NCBI GenBank assembly: GCA_028284955.1
Contig: JANQQS010000034.1
Span: forward strand, 1 to 59,494
Reading direction: 5' to 3'
DNA length: 59,494 nt
From: Myxococcota bacterium
GTDB lineage: Bacteria > Myxococcota_A > Polyangia > Polyangiales > Houyiibacteriaceae
Position numbers and translations under genes: made by a program. Positions 50,041 to 59,492 of this stretch are shown here, one piece after another; position 1 is the first letter of the stretch, and every line of letters starts with the position of its first letter. The notes under the pieces are model-generated. The model saw only the letters and a program-made list of their open reading frames with translations, made no database searches and was not told the DNA's origin.

Positions 50041-51372
50041 ATGGGTTGTGCTGTCCCCATGGCTCGTGTTTCGTTCCGCGTCGTCGTGTTGGCAGGAGTG
50101 GTTTCGGTCGGAGCGTGCGCCGCCACCTCGGAGGTGAATGAACCTCAAACCGGCAAATTAATCGGGCGCTTTGCAAAGCGGTGGCCAAAGCCGGCGATTC
50201 CGGTTTGCTTTCGGAATCCGTCGTGGACCCACGAGGGGCGACCGGTGGACCATGGCGAGCCCCTCCCCGAGGATGTCGTCGTAGCTGCGCTGAGGCATAA
50301 CTTCAACGACAGGACGAATGTCACGCTCACTGGGTTTGGGCCGTGCCGTGACAGTGAACCAGGCATTCAAATCATCTGGAACAACGAAGCGCGCCCCGGC
50401 ACGTGGCTCGGTCCAGCCTCGGATTCAGCGCCAACCTTCGTGTACCTCGCGTTTGATTTCAGCAAGCAACCAAGAAAGGATTGGTTGACTGACCATTGCC
50501 CTACGAGTCGGCATACCGAAAACTCGTGCATTGAGGTTTCCGCACTGCACGAGTTTATGCATGTTGTCGCGCTGTCGCTTCACAAGAATAAGCATCCAGA
50601 ATCAACCTGCGACGTAGAACCGCGAATCGGTGCGGAACATATTGTCGACGCAGCGAACTATCGCGAGGTTTCCAGCGGCTCTTCGAATATGATACGCGGC
50701 GGCGAAAGCGCGATTGATGACATAGCGGGGCCCGTACGCGACGCGGTCCAGATTCGCGGCGAGCCCTTTGACGAGCGCTCGCTGATGAACACGTGCTTCT
50801 ATCAAAACATCGTGAGAAAGAAAGCGCTGCACCACGAGCGCCAGCACATTTTCTCGCTCAGCGAGGGCGACGTTCGCCACGTCAACTGGGTCTACGCAGA
50901 CGCCGCACCCTCGTCGTGCGGCAACGAGCGATGCGAGGTGGGAGAGACCTCGGACACCTGTCCGCGAGACTGTGTCTGGGCGCCCAGACCTTCCATCGAA
51001 CGTGGATCCTGGCCCGTCGATGAGCCGTTCAGCCCACTTTCTTTGGTTCAGCACGAGTCGCGAGATCTCCCCAAGAATTGCGAGGAGGATGTCCGCGACT
51101 TGGGGCCGATCGCCCAGGCTATCGGCGACGTGGCAGGCGAGATGCCTCGCTGCATGCCGATCGGCGAACCGCAGAAAATACGCATTGATTCGACTCTCGG
51201 TGCTGACCACTATCTGCACGTAAACGTTGCGTGCCAGCTTTCCGAGAAGACTGTCAGCCCTGAGAACTTCTCAAATCAAATGAGTGCGAAAGGCTATAAC
51301 GGATTCGTACTGAATGATTCGATCGTATACGGGGCAAAGACGACTCAACCGTGCAGTGACGACCCCCGCTGA
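50041..51372 (+). CDS. Metzincin-like zinc metalloprotease lipoprotein, paralogue 2
   Basis: The 443-residue protein has lipobox VSVGAC (Cys 26). It aligns end to end with 34168-35187, including CFRNPSWT, IVW/IIWNNE, HEFMH at 170-174, a further His at 181, and SLMNTCFY in place of the Met-turn. The same CGNERCEVGETSDTCPRDC motif follows. It is about 100 residues longer, with a C-terminal Cys-containing extension (NCEEDVRDL, PRCMPIG, HVNVACQLS). The non-standard spacing after HExxH is shared, so it is a real family feature. Start ATG 50041 or 50059. Confidence 0.75.
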   Translation: MGCAVPMARVSFRVVVLAGVVSVGACAATSEVNEPQTGKLIGRFAKRWPKPAIPVCFRNPSWTHEGRPVDHGEPLPEDVVVAALRHNFNDRTNVTLTGFGPCRDSEPGIQIIWNNEARPGTWLGPASDSAPTFVYLAFDFSKQPRKDWLTDHCPTSRHTENSCIEVSALHEFMHVVALSLHKNKHPESTCDVEPRIGAEHIVDAANYREVSSGSSNMIRGGESAIDDIAGPVRDAVQIRGEPFDERSLMNTCFYQNIVRKKALHHERQHIFSLSEGDVRHVNWVYADAAPSSCGNERCEVGETSDTCPRDCVWAPRPSIERGSWPVDEPFSPLSLVQHESRDLPKNCEEDVRDLGPIAQAIGDVAGEMPRCMPIGEPQKIRIDSTLGADHYLHVNVACQLSEKTVSPENFSNQMSAKGYNGFVLNDSIVYGAKTTQPCSDDPR

Positions 51373-51476
51373 GATTCGCGGGGATCCCGCAGCCATTCCG
51401 GCGAGCGATCGAGATCATGAATGACTCCGGTTCCATTTTTTACGCAACTGGTCGAGAGTGATGCCGATAAAGGGGC

Positions 51477-53399
51477 ATGTCCAAGGTCAGACGTTGTTTC
51501 GGCGTACATGGTGCGGCTCCAGTGAGATATCTCGTAGTGATTGCGGTGCGTTTCTTTGCCAGCGGGTGTTCGGATATCGCGTGTCCGGATGGGCTTATCG
51601 AAACAGACGTCCAGTCATGCGTGGCGCCGATGGCCGATGAGTCAACCCGCTCTGCGCAGCGAGACGCTCAGACGACGGGGGTCGACGAGCGCGACGGGTT
51701 TTCGGCGATTTTTCCGTGGAACGGCTATTCGACAGGGAGCGTCCTTGCGGCAGGGAGCTCGGCGAGCGACCCCCTTCGGCCGACGTTTCGTTGGGCCGAA
51801 GAGAGCGGCGCAACGTCCTATGAAGTGCAGCTTGCAGACGACTGTTCGGTAGAGGGGTTTCGCGATTGCTCGTTCGAGCGTCCCGTCGTTCAAGAGCAAA
51901 CCAGCGAAACAGCTTGGGCTCCGTCCGAGCCGTTGCCGGTGCAGTCGACTCCGCCCGTAGGCGCTCGATACTACTGGCGCGTTCGCGCGTGTACCGGGCA
52001 ATCATGCGGCCCGTGGACCGAGACGCGCTATCTGGATGTGGGCCGGGTGCCAGGAGATTTTAACGGAGATGGCTACACGGACATCGTGGTCGGTGCGCCG
52101 CTGCAAGAGACTGATCTGACTGTTCCAGCGGATGAAGACGAGGGGCATGTTTACGTTTACGACGGCTGCGACGAGCACGAGATCCCGGCCACGCCGCAAA
52201 AACGGGAAGACCCGCTGCAGGCTCCGGCCAGTTTTTTCGGCGATTCGATCGCGACATGCGACGTCGACGCAGATGGTTTTGCGGATTTGGTGGTGGGGGC
52301 CTACGGCGCAGGCGGGCAAGGCAAAGCGCATGTGTTTATGGGCTCACCGGCCGGCGTCTCAGACGCCACGGACCTGACCATCGACAGTCCTGATGCTCAG
52401 TCGGCAGGGTGGTTTGGGCGTTCGGTGGGCTGCGTGGGAGACATCAATGGCGACGGTTTTGCCGATGTCGCGATTGGAGCGCCGCTTCTCGACAAAGCGC
52501 AGCTTGACGAGGGGCGCGTATTTGTATTTCTCGGCGACGAAACGGGGCTCAACCGGCAGCCGGCGCAAGCCATCGATAGCCCCACGGGCCAGGAAAGCGG
52601 CGAGTTTGGCACCGTGATTTCCGGCGGCGGAGACGCCAATGGCGACGGCCTTTCCGATTTTGCCGTCGGGGCGCCTCGCCATCGCGAGATGGCGGACGAT
52701 GAAGGGCTCGTGTTTGTTTACTTTGGGTCTCGCTCGGGCGCCGCTGCGGTGGAACACATCATCCTGAGCACGCCAGATCACCAGGTCAATGCGCAGTTTG
52801 GAGATGGATTAACGCTTTCCGCGGATCTAACGGACGACGGCTTCGCGGATTTGGCAGTGGGAGCGCCGTTCTACAACGGCGGCGCTGTCGCGGAGGGGAA
52901 TGCGTTCGTGTTCTTTGGTCGTCGAGATGGGTTTTCCGCTGACCCGTCGCGTACGATCGACAGCCCTCGCAACGAAGGGGCTGGAAACTTCGGCTCGGCG
53001 ATGGCGAGCGGCGACCTCAATGGCGATGGAGTGCCTGATTTGGTGGTGGGCGCGGCGATTCCTACGTTCAGTGCGCTGAACGAAAGGGTGTTCGTCTACT
53101 TTGGCGGGTCGACCGGCATCGCTAGTGCCAATGTGACGATGCCGAACGATTCGCTGGAGGTTCCGGGTGGCGATAGCGCGACTCGCTTTGGCGCTTCCGT
53201 GGCTACCACGGGAGACGTCAATGGCGACGGGGTGTGGGACCTGCTCGTTGGCGAGCCCGGGTACGACGGAACCAACGCCGACGAAGGGCGCGCGCTGCTG
53301 TTTTTCGGGGTCACGGACGGAGAGCTAGACAATGCGGCGGTGCGGTTCGACAATCCGCTCGAGCAGACAGGGGCAAAGTTCGGATTGGAAGTCCGCTAG
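51477..53399 (+). CDS. FG-GAP (integrin-alpha-like) repeat lipoprotein
   Basis: This 640-residue protein has a signal peptide ending FFASGC, a fibronectin-like part (PTFRWAEESGATSYEVQLADDC ... YYWRVRACTGQSCGPW) and then a seven-bladed propeller. Its FG-GAP repeats show DFNGDGYTDIVVGAP, DVDADGFADLVVGA, DINGDGFADVAIGAP, DANGDGLSDFAVGAP and similar Ca-binding loops. Such proteins act as surface or secreted adhesins. ATG 51477 has AGGGG too close to serve well, so GTG 51522 (MRYLVVIAVRFFASGC) is a credible start. Confidence 0.88.
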   Translation: MSKVRRCFGVHGAAPVRYLVVIAVRFFASGCSDIACPDGLIETDVQSCVAPMADESTRSAQRDAQTTGVDERDGFSAIFPWNGYSTGSVLAAGSSASDPLRPTFRWAEESGATSYEVQLADDCSVEGFRDCSFERPVVQEQTSETAWAPSEPLPVQSTPPVGARYYWRVRACTGQSCGPWTETRYLDVGRVPGDFNGDGYTDIVVGAPLQETDLTVPADEDEGHVYVYDGCDEHEIPATPQKREDPLQAPASFFGDSIATCDVDADGFADLVVGAYGAGGQGKAHVFMGSPAGVSDATDLTIDSPDAQSAGWFGRSVGCVGDINGDGFADVAIGAPLLDKAQLDEGRVFVFLGDETGLNRQPAQAIDSPTGQESGEFGTVISGGGDANGDGLSDFAVGAPRHREMADDEGLVFVYFGSRSGAAAVEHIILSTPDHQVNAQFGDGLTLSADLTDDGFADLAVGAPFYNGGAVAEGNAFVFFGRRDGFSADPSRTIDSPRNEGAGNFGSAMASGDLNGDGVPDLVVGAAIPTFSALNERVFVYFGGSTGIASANVTMPNDSLEVPGGDSATRFGASVATTGDVNGDGVWDLLVGEPGYDGTNADEGRALLFFGVTDGELDNAAVRFDNPLEQTGAKFGLEVR

Positions 53400-53439
53400 C
53401 CGAGTCGTTTCGCCTGCTGCTGCGCGGGCGACATGCGGT

Positions 53440-54276
53440 TCAGACGGAAGCGGTCACGATCCACCACGCCGCAGCGAGTTCGATACCGTTTCCGTCGTGC
53501 ATCGATGCAAGCGTGTCGTGTACGCGGGCTCTTGCTTCGGCGGCGGTTCGTTCGTCGAGGTCGGCGAGCGCGCGAGAAAGCGGGCCTACTTGCAGAAAGA
53601 GATCGTTGATTTCTTCGGCCGAGCCTGGGATGGAGAGCGGTTTTCGAATGCTGACCGCGTTGGCGTGAGCGAACCCGGCGTTGCGCATGGCGTCGGTGAG
53701 TCGCTTGGGGTCGGCGAAGCGAAATGGACCCGGAACGTCTGCGCCAGGAGGGAACGGAGGCTCGGTTTCGGGAAGCAGCTGTCGAATCGCGTCGACTGGC
53801 CACGTGAGCCATGGGTTTTCGCTCGGCGGCTGCCAGCACGCGAATGCGCATCGGCCGCCGGGCTTCAGCGCTCGGGCGATATTGGTGAGCGCGCGTTCCG
53901 TATCTTGGAAAAACATGGTGCCAAATCGAGAGAGGGCCACGTCAGACGCCGGCAGTTCGCCTTCTTCGGCATCGAGTTGAAGAAAGCGAGCCTCGTCCCC
54001 AGCTCGCTTGCTTGCGTGCTGAACGAGAGGCGCCGAAATGTCTACGCCCACGACTTCTCCGGCGGCGCCTACGCGATCTCGCGCTGCCAGCGAAAGCGCG
54101 CCAGCGCCGCAGCCGATGTCGAGCACCCGCTCGCCAGGTGACAAGCGCGCGGCGTCGACAATCGTGACGCTCACCGGAGCCAATGTCGCATCAAGCATTG
54201 CTTGGGCCGTGACCCATCGCGGCCCGGCTTCTTCGTTCCAGTACGCGGCCGGGTCTTCCTGCATCGAAATCGCCAT
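53440..54276 (-). CDS. UbiE/type-11 methyltransferase
   Basis: This 278-residue protein from ATG 54276 has AAYWNEEAGPRWVTAQAMLDATLAP, then motif I RVLDIGCGAGALSLAARDRV, VGVDISAPLVQHA, LSRFGTMFFQD and LKPGGRCAFACWQPPSENPW. The WNEEAGPRW start is typical of a distinct small-molecule methyltransferase group. A longer in-frame ATG at 54345 exists. It stands alone between the FG-GAP gene and the two large repeat lipoproteins. Confidence 0.85.
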   Translation of the reverse strand: MAISMQEDPAAYWNEEAGPRWVTAQAMLDATLAPVSVTIVDAARLSPGERVLDIGCGAGALSLAARDRVGAAGEVVGVDISAPLVQHASKRAGDEARFLQLDAEEGELPASDVALSRFGTMFFQDTERALTNIARALKPGGRCAFACWQPPSENPWLTWPVDAIRQLLPETEPPFPPGADVPGPFRFADPKRLTDAMRNAGFAHANAVSIRKPLSIPGSAEEINDLFLQVGPLSRALADLDERTAAEARARVHDTLASMHDGNGIELAAAWWIVTASV

Positions 54277-54363
54277 GGTCGGGAGGGTAGCAGAGGTCTC
54301 ACCGACAGCGGTTCGTTGGCGTCTTTGGTGAGGTGGCTCACTCAAGGTCAGTTTTGAGTAGTT

Positions 54364-54403
54364 CGTGCCGTTAAAGATAGAATATTATAAAATTAACGGC
54401 ACG
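54364..54403 (+). promoter_or_regulatory. 11-bp inverted repeat around an AT-rich promoter-like loop
   Basis: Arms CGTGCCGTTAA (54364-54374) and its complement (54393-54403) enclose 18 bases of AT-rich DNA with TATTAT/TATAAA. It lies 14 bases before the GTG at 54417. It could be an operator over the promoter of the 54417-59356 pair; no regulator is identified. Confidence 0.45.
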
Positions 54404-54416
54404 GGGGTCTGATTTG

Positions 54417-57275
54417 GTGACGCTTAGGGGGAGCGCGAGGTGGCTGCGTGCTGCCTTGCTCGCGCAACTGGTTGGTTTGGGAGCATGTGGGGGAGGCGCT
54501 TCGACCCCCGCTGCGGGAACGGTTCGCGAAGGCTGCGGGAATGGCGTGGTCGACGGAGACGAGCAGTGCGATGACGCCAACGTCGACAACAACGACGGCT
54601 GCTCATCCCAGTGCACGTTCGAGTTTTGCGGCAACCTGCGAAAGGACCGAGGCGAAGATTGTGACGGTGAAACATTTTGTAGCCGCGCTTGCCTCGACCT
54701 TAGGGCTCCAAAGAATGATGCCGACGGAGACGGAATCTCCGACGAGGAGGAAGGCGACCGCGATAGTGACGGCGATGGCACGCTCGATCGCGATGATCTC
54801 GATTCAGACAACGACGGGATTGAAGACTCCACCGAAGCAGGCGACCGCAGCACGCATACCTTGCCCCTGGACAGCGACGGCGACGGGTTTCCCGACTACC
54901 GAGACGACGATTCGGATAACGATGGTCTACCCGATGCCGACGAAGGAATGGCCGATCCCGACTCGGATGGCCTACCGAGCTTTCTCGATTCGGACAGCGA
55001 TGGGGATGGGATCGAAGATTCAAACGAAGGCGGCGCTGACCTCGACGGCGACGGGGTTCCCAATAGCCTCGACGATGACTCGGACGGCGACGGTCTGACC
55101 GATCGCGACGAGGGAGAGCGCGACAGCGACGGCGACGGCATACCCGATTTTCTGGACGCCGACAGCGACGGTGACGGCGTGTCGGATGCCGACGAATCGG
55201 ACGACGGAACGACGGTGGACAGCGACGGCGATGGCACGCCGGACCATCTTGATCGCGATTCGGACAACGACGGAGTTCCCGACGCCATCGAAGGTCCGGG
55301 CGACCTTGATGGCGACGGAATTCGCAACACCATTGACCCCGATTCAGACGGAAACGGTATCGCGGATTCCGAAGAAGGAGCGTTCGACACGGATGGTGAC
55401 GGAATTCCTGATTTGGTGGATACCGACGCCGATGGCGACGGCATGCTCGACGTCGACGAAATCGGCGGCGACCCCGCCAATCCAATCGACACCGATGGCG
55501 ACGGCACCCCTGACTACCTCGATACCGATAGCGATTCAGACTATCTGAGCGACGCGGACGAGGTGATTGCAGGAACCGACCCGCGCAACCCAGACAGCGA
55601 CGCCGACACCGTGCGCGACCTCGAGGATGGCATTGCCGATCGCGATGGGGACGGCGTGATCAACGCGCTGGATACCGATAGTGACGGGGATGGCTATTCG
55701 GATGAACTCGAAGCTGGCGATTCCGATCCGTCGACGTTTCCCATCGATACCGATGGCGATGGCCAGCCCGACTTTCTAGATGCCGACAGCGATGCAGATG
55801 GGTTGATCGACCGGAACGAAGTCGATTGCCTGATTCCGCTAGGGAGTCGACTCGTGAGCGACGTTGATGGCGACGGGTTTAGCGACCTAAGCGAATTCGT
55901 GATTGGTCCGGATGCCGATTCGAGCGGGGTGCCTGATCTATGTGAGCCCGGGGTTGGGGTCCGCGATTTCGTAGAGTTCTATTTTGAGCTGCCAGACGGT
56001 GCACCTGAGGCCGACGACGTGCTGCAGTTTGCGCCGCAAGTCCAAAAGGCCGATGTGTTCTTTAGCGTCGACACGACCGGATCGATGTCGGGCGAAATCG
56101 CGAACCTTCGTTCGTCGCTCAGCGCGCCGTCCACTGGCATCATCGATAGCACGCGCGCGCGCGTGGCTGATTCATCGTTTGGCGTGGGCCAGTGGCAGGA
56201 TTTTCCGGCGTGCGGTTTCGGTGGCCAATGCTGCGGGCGCCCGGTCGATGACCTGTGGGAGCTGCTTCAATCGCCCACCGCTGACGCTGTCGCCGCGCAA
56301 GCCGCGGCCGACGCGCTGTCGCTTCGTTACGGCGGCGACGGACCCGAAGCGGGTTACGAATCGTTGTACCAGCTCGCGGTGGGTTCCGGAGCGATGTGGT
56401 CGGGCTTTTTCGCCGGTTCGGTCGCTCCGTATGCAGGACCGGGCCGAGGTGGAGTTGGTTTTCGAGAGGGCTCGGTGCCCATCGTGATGCACATCACCGA
56501 TGCACCGACCCATACCAAAGCGGATTACGATATGTGCACCGACATTCCGGGCGCATCGACCCACACCAAAGAGGAAGCCTTCACCGCGCTTCGTGGGCTC
56601 GGGGCTCGGGTCATTTCGGTGCAGAGCGGAACAAGCTCGTTTACAGGTGGCCAGCTTCTCGAAATCTCCAGCGAGACGGATGCGGTGGTCCCGGCCTGCG
56701 CCTTCAAGACCGACGCGGTGAACTGGCGTTGCGGGGTCGACCGCTGTTGCACCGGAAACGGCGGCGCGGCGGAAGACCCCGACGCGGACAACCAATGCAC
56801 GCTGAAGTACACGATTTCGTCGAATGGCTCGGGCCTCGGCGATGCGGTGGTCGACGGTATCGATGCGATTCTCAAGTACGGTCGCTTCGATGTGATCACA
56901 CGCTGGCGCGACGATGGGGACGCGGGGACGATCGATACCTCCTGTTTTATCCAGCGCATCGAAACACGGACGTATATTCCGCCACCGGCTGAGCCGGAAG
57001 CGAGCTGCAACCCAGTGCCCACGCAAGAATCATTTGGCGGCGTGGCATGGAACAACATGTTTCAAGGCTTTGCGACCGGCACGTCGGACCCCGGCCGACC
57101 GGGGGCGTCGCTCGAATACACCGTAGTCGCGCAGAACGACGGATGCGTGGCACCCACCCAGGAGGCCCAGATCTTCACCGTGCTGATTGACGTCATGGAT
57201 GTGGCTACCAGCACGGTGCTCGATACCCAGACGATGACCGTGATCGTTCCGCCCGACATTCCGGAGGAGTTCTGA
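54417..57275 (+). CDS. Thrombospondin type-3 repeat plus VWA lipoprotein
   Basis: This protein of about 952 residues opens with a lipoprotein signal (LAQLVGLGAC), then the myxobacterial cysteine repeat CGNGVVDGDEQCDD ... CSSQC. About 400 residues of Asp-rich thrombospondin type-3 repeats follow (DSDGDGIPDFLDADSDGDG and variants), likely binding many Ca2+. The C-terminal half has a VWA-like domain with MIDAS DTTGSM and several Cys (ACGFGGQCCG, CGVDRCC). GTG 54417 is preferred to TTG 54414 for its spacing from GGGGG. It is probably an envelope adhesin or Ca-responsive protein. It overlaps the next gene by one base. Confidence 0.87.
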   Translation: MTLRGSARWLRAALLAQLVGLGACGGGASTPAAGTVREGCGNGVVDGDEQCDDANVDNNDGCSSQCTFEFCGNLRKDRGEDCDGETFCSRACLDLRAPKNDADGDGISDEEEGDRDSDGDGTLDRDDLDSDNDGIEDSTEAGDRSTHTLPLDSDGDGFPDYRDDDSDNDGLPDADEGMADPDSDGLPSFLDSDSDGDGIEDSNEGGADLDGDGVPNSLDDDSDGDGLTDRDEGERDSDGDGIPDFLDADSDGDGVSDADESDDGTTVDSDGDGTPDHLDRDSDNDGVPDAIEGPGDLDGDGIRNTIDPDSDGNGIADSEEGAFDTDGDGIPDLVDTDADGDGMLDVDEIGGDPANPIDTDGDGTPDYLDTDSDSDYLSDADEVIAGTDPRNPDSDADTVRDLEDGIADRDGDGVINALDTDSDGDGYSDELEAGDSDPSTFPIDTDGDGQPDFLDADSDADGLIDRNEVDCLIPLGSRLVSDVDGDGFSDLSEFVIGPDADSSGVPDLCEPGVGVRDFVEFYFELPDGAPEADDVLQFAPQVQKADVFFSVDTTGSMSGEIANLRSSLSAPSTGIIDSTRARVADSSFGVGQWQDFPACGFGGQCCGRPVDDLWELLQSPTADAVAAQAAADALSLRYGGDGPEAGYESLYQLAVGSGAMWSGFFAGSVAPYAGPGRGGVGFREGSVPIVMHITDAPTHTKADYDMCTDIPGASTHTKEEAFTALRGLGARVISVQSGTSSFTGGQLLEISSETDAVVPACAFKTDAVNWRCGVDRCCTGNGGAAEDPDADNQCTLKYTISSNGSGLGDAVVDGIDAILKYGRFDVITRWRDDGDAGTIDTSCFIQRIETRTYIPPPAEPEASCNPVPTQESFGGVAWNNMFQGFATGTSDPGRPGASLEYTVVAQNDGCVAPTQEAQIFTVLIDVMDVATSTVLDTQTMTVIVPPDIPEEF

Positions 57276-59356
57276 TGAAAGGAAGAAGGATGCGGAACCG
57301 CTGGATGATCATGGCCGCGTTGGTTGGTGTCGCTTTCACGTCGGCGTGCAGCTCCTCGACTATGGACGACGATGGGATTGTCGGTTCTCGTCGGGTCGAC
57401 CTAGACGCCGATTCGATTCCTGATTCGGTAGAAGGCAACGGGGACCCGGATGGAGACGGCGTACCCAATCATCGCGACCGCGACTCGGATGGAGACGGGA
57501 TTGAAGATATCCTCGAGGCTGGTGACCTGGATCTGGAAACAGATCCCATCGACACTGATTCGGATGGCATCCCGAACTTCCTCGATGACGATTCCGATGG
57601 AAACGGCATTCTCGATCGCGACGAAGCGTTTGATGATTTTGATGGCGATGGTCGGCTCGATTCTCAGGACTTGGACGATGACGACGATGGCATTTCGGAC
57701 CGTGACGAAATCTCCGATGGGCACATCGACTGCGATGCCGACGGGGAGGCTGACCCGCCGGGTTCTCCGTCTGCGCCGCCAGATTGCGATGGCGACGGCC
57801 GACCCAACTTCGTCGATCCCGACGGAGACGGAGACTTGATTCTCGACGTTTACGAGGGAACGAATGTCGACACGGACCAAGACAATGTGCCTGATCGTTT
57901 CGACCCCGATAGCGACAACGACGGGATTCCTGATCGCGACGAGCACCGCGCGGCGCCGGGGCAGCCTCCGGCGGACGCCGACGAAGACAACATTCCGGAT
58001 TTTCGCGACCCAGATAGTGACGGAGATGGAGTATCGGATGCCGATGAACGGATCGACGGCACGAGCCCATACCTTACCGATAGCGATGGAGACGGAAGTT
58101 CTGATCTGATCGAGAAAGCGGCGGGAACGAACCCTCTGTTTGACGGGGACAACCCGAAGAGCAACGGAGATTTCATTTTCGTGGTGCCGTTTGAGGAGGA
58201 GCCCGACCCTGATCGGGACACCCTCGGCTTCCGGACCAATATTCAAGAGGCTGACGTTTACTTCCTGTTTGACCGCACTGGCTCGATGTTGACCGAGGTC
58301 AATGCGATGCGCGCGGCAATCGGCTCGATCATTGAAAACCTTACCTGTCGAAGGACGGTCGTCGCTTGCACGACCACGCGGCAGTGCGCGACGGGCGAAG
58401 TATGTTCTCAAGATGGCCGGTGCATGGAGGATCCTGAAGTGCGCGGCTGCATTCCCAGTTTTCACACCGGGGCGGGAGTCTACGGCGGGGACCCAAGCGC
58501 CGGGTTTGCCTTCGACAACCTCCAGTCGATCGGGCCGGACGGGAGCGCAACCTCGAGCGCGCTGCCTCTCGCGGTCGGCGGCTACGGAACGGATGAGGCG
58601 ATGTTTGCTTCCGTTCAATGCCTCATGAATCCGGAAAGCTGCCCGATCGCCTACACTTCCCAGTGTTCCGAGACGGGGGTTGGGTGCATGGGTTATCGCG
58701 CGGATTCTCAGCGCATTCTCATGCTGATCACCGACGAGGACAACGAGTGGACGAACGCGGGATTCACGGCGGAATCGGCCGCCACGGAGCTGCGCGGTGC
58801 TGGCGCGCGATTCATCGGTATCGATGCGGCGAACGGCGGCGCAGGCAATGGAATCGATGACCTGAATGCGCTCGCGACGGAGTCTCTATCGTTCGGTTCA
58901 GATGGTCAGCCGCTGGTGCGAAGCGGGGATGGCGCAGATGTGGTGGCTGCCGCAACCGAGGCGATCATCGAACTCGTCACCGCGGTGCCCACCCGGGTCA
59001 CCATCGATGCGGACGAAGTAGATGCGGGAGCTCTCGATTTTCTCGATTTTCTCGAGGTCAATGTGAGCGGCACGGACATCGATGGTGATGGCATGGTGGA
59101 CTGCGAGGTATTCGACGCCGGCGAACTCGAGGACACCGATGCGGATTCGCGGAACGATACGTTTTCGTCCGTGGCACCGGGTCGGCGGGTGTGCTGGGAT
59201 GTGCATCCCAAGATGAACACGACGGTGGCGCCAGCGCGTGATCCACTTCTATTTCAAGCGGTGCTGACGGTTCGAGGCAACGGCGCAGTGCTCGATACGC
59301 GCGACGTGTTCTTTTTGATTCCGCCCAAGCCGCCGGAGATTCCCGTTCTGCTCTAG
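57275..59356 (+). CDS. Thrombospondin type-3 repeat plus VWA lipoprotein
   Basis: This 693-residue protein starts at ATG 57275 with GGAGGAG upstream and a lipoprotein signal (ALVGVAFTSAC). It has about 260 residues of Asp-rich type-3 repeats and then a VWA-like domain with MIDAS DRTGSM, CATGEVCSQDGRC and LMLITDEDNEW. It is smaller than its upstream neighbour but of the same architecture, lacking only the cysteine repeat at the start. The one-base TGATG overlap shows coupled translation, so the two products are probably made in a fixed ratio and act together. Confidence 0.87.
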   Translation: MKGRRMRNRWMIMAALVGVAFTSACSSSTMDDDGIVGSRRVDLDADSIPDSVEGNGDPDGDGVPNHRDRDSDGDGIEDILEAGDLDLETDPIDTDSDGIPNFLDDDSDGNGILDRDEAFDDFDGDGRLDSQDLDDDDDGISDRDEISDGHIDCDADGEADPPGSPSAPPDCDGDGRPNFVDPDGDGDLILDVYEGTNVDTDQDNVPDRFDPDSDNDGIPDRDEHRAAPGQPPADADEDNIPDFRDPDSDGDGVSDADERIDGTSPYLTDSDGDGSSDLIEKAAGTNPLFDGDNPKSNGDFIFVVPFEEEPDPDRDTLGFRTNIQEADVYFLFDRTGSMLTEVNAMRAAIGSIIENLTCRRTVVACTTTRQCATGEVCSQDGRCMEDPEVRGCIPSFHTGAGVYGGDPSAGFAFDNLQSIGPDGSATSSALPLAVGGYGTDEAMFASVQCLMNPESCPIAYTSQCSETGVGCMGYRADSQRILMLITDEDNEWTNAGFTAESAATELRGAGARFIGIDAANGGAGNGIDDLNALATESLSFGSDGQPLVRSGDGADVVAAATEAIIELVTAVPTRVTIDADEVDAGALDFLDFLEVNVSGTDIDGDGMVDCEVFDAGELEDTDADSRNDTFSSVAPGRRVCWDVHPKMNTTVAPARDPLLFQAVLTVRGNGAVLDTRDVFFLIPPKPPEIPVLL

Positions 59357-59363
59357 TTTGTTT

Positions 59364-59384
59364 AGGGTCTGGCACCCAGACCCT
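59364..59384 (+). terminator. Hairpin after the VWA/type-3 pair
   Basis: A 9-bp stem (AGGGTCTGG and its complement) with a 3-base loop begins eight bases past the stop at 59356. There is no clear T-run, so termination is likely but not certain. Confidence 0.6.
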
Positions 59385-59469
59385 CTCGTCGGGGTACAAC
59401 CCCGCCGATTCACCCAAGCTCCCCCGCCAGGATGCACGTGACCTGGTTACGTGGGTTTGACCTGCTGGG

Positions 59470-59492
59470 GCCCCGCCGCTTCGCGGTGGGGC
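59470..59492. repeat. GC-rich hairpin near the window end
   Basis: Arms GCCCCGCCGC and GCGGTGGGGC with a 3-base loop and one mismatch. It may be the start of a terminator or repeat extending beyond the window. Confidence 0.5.
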
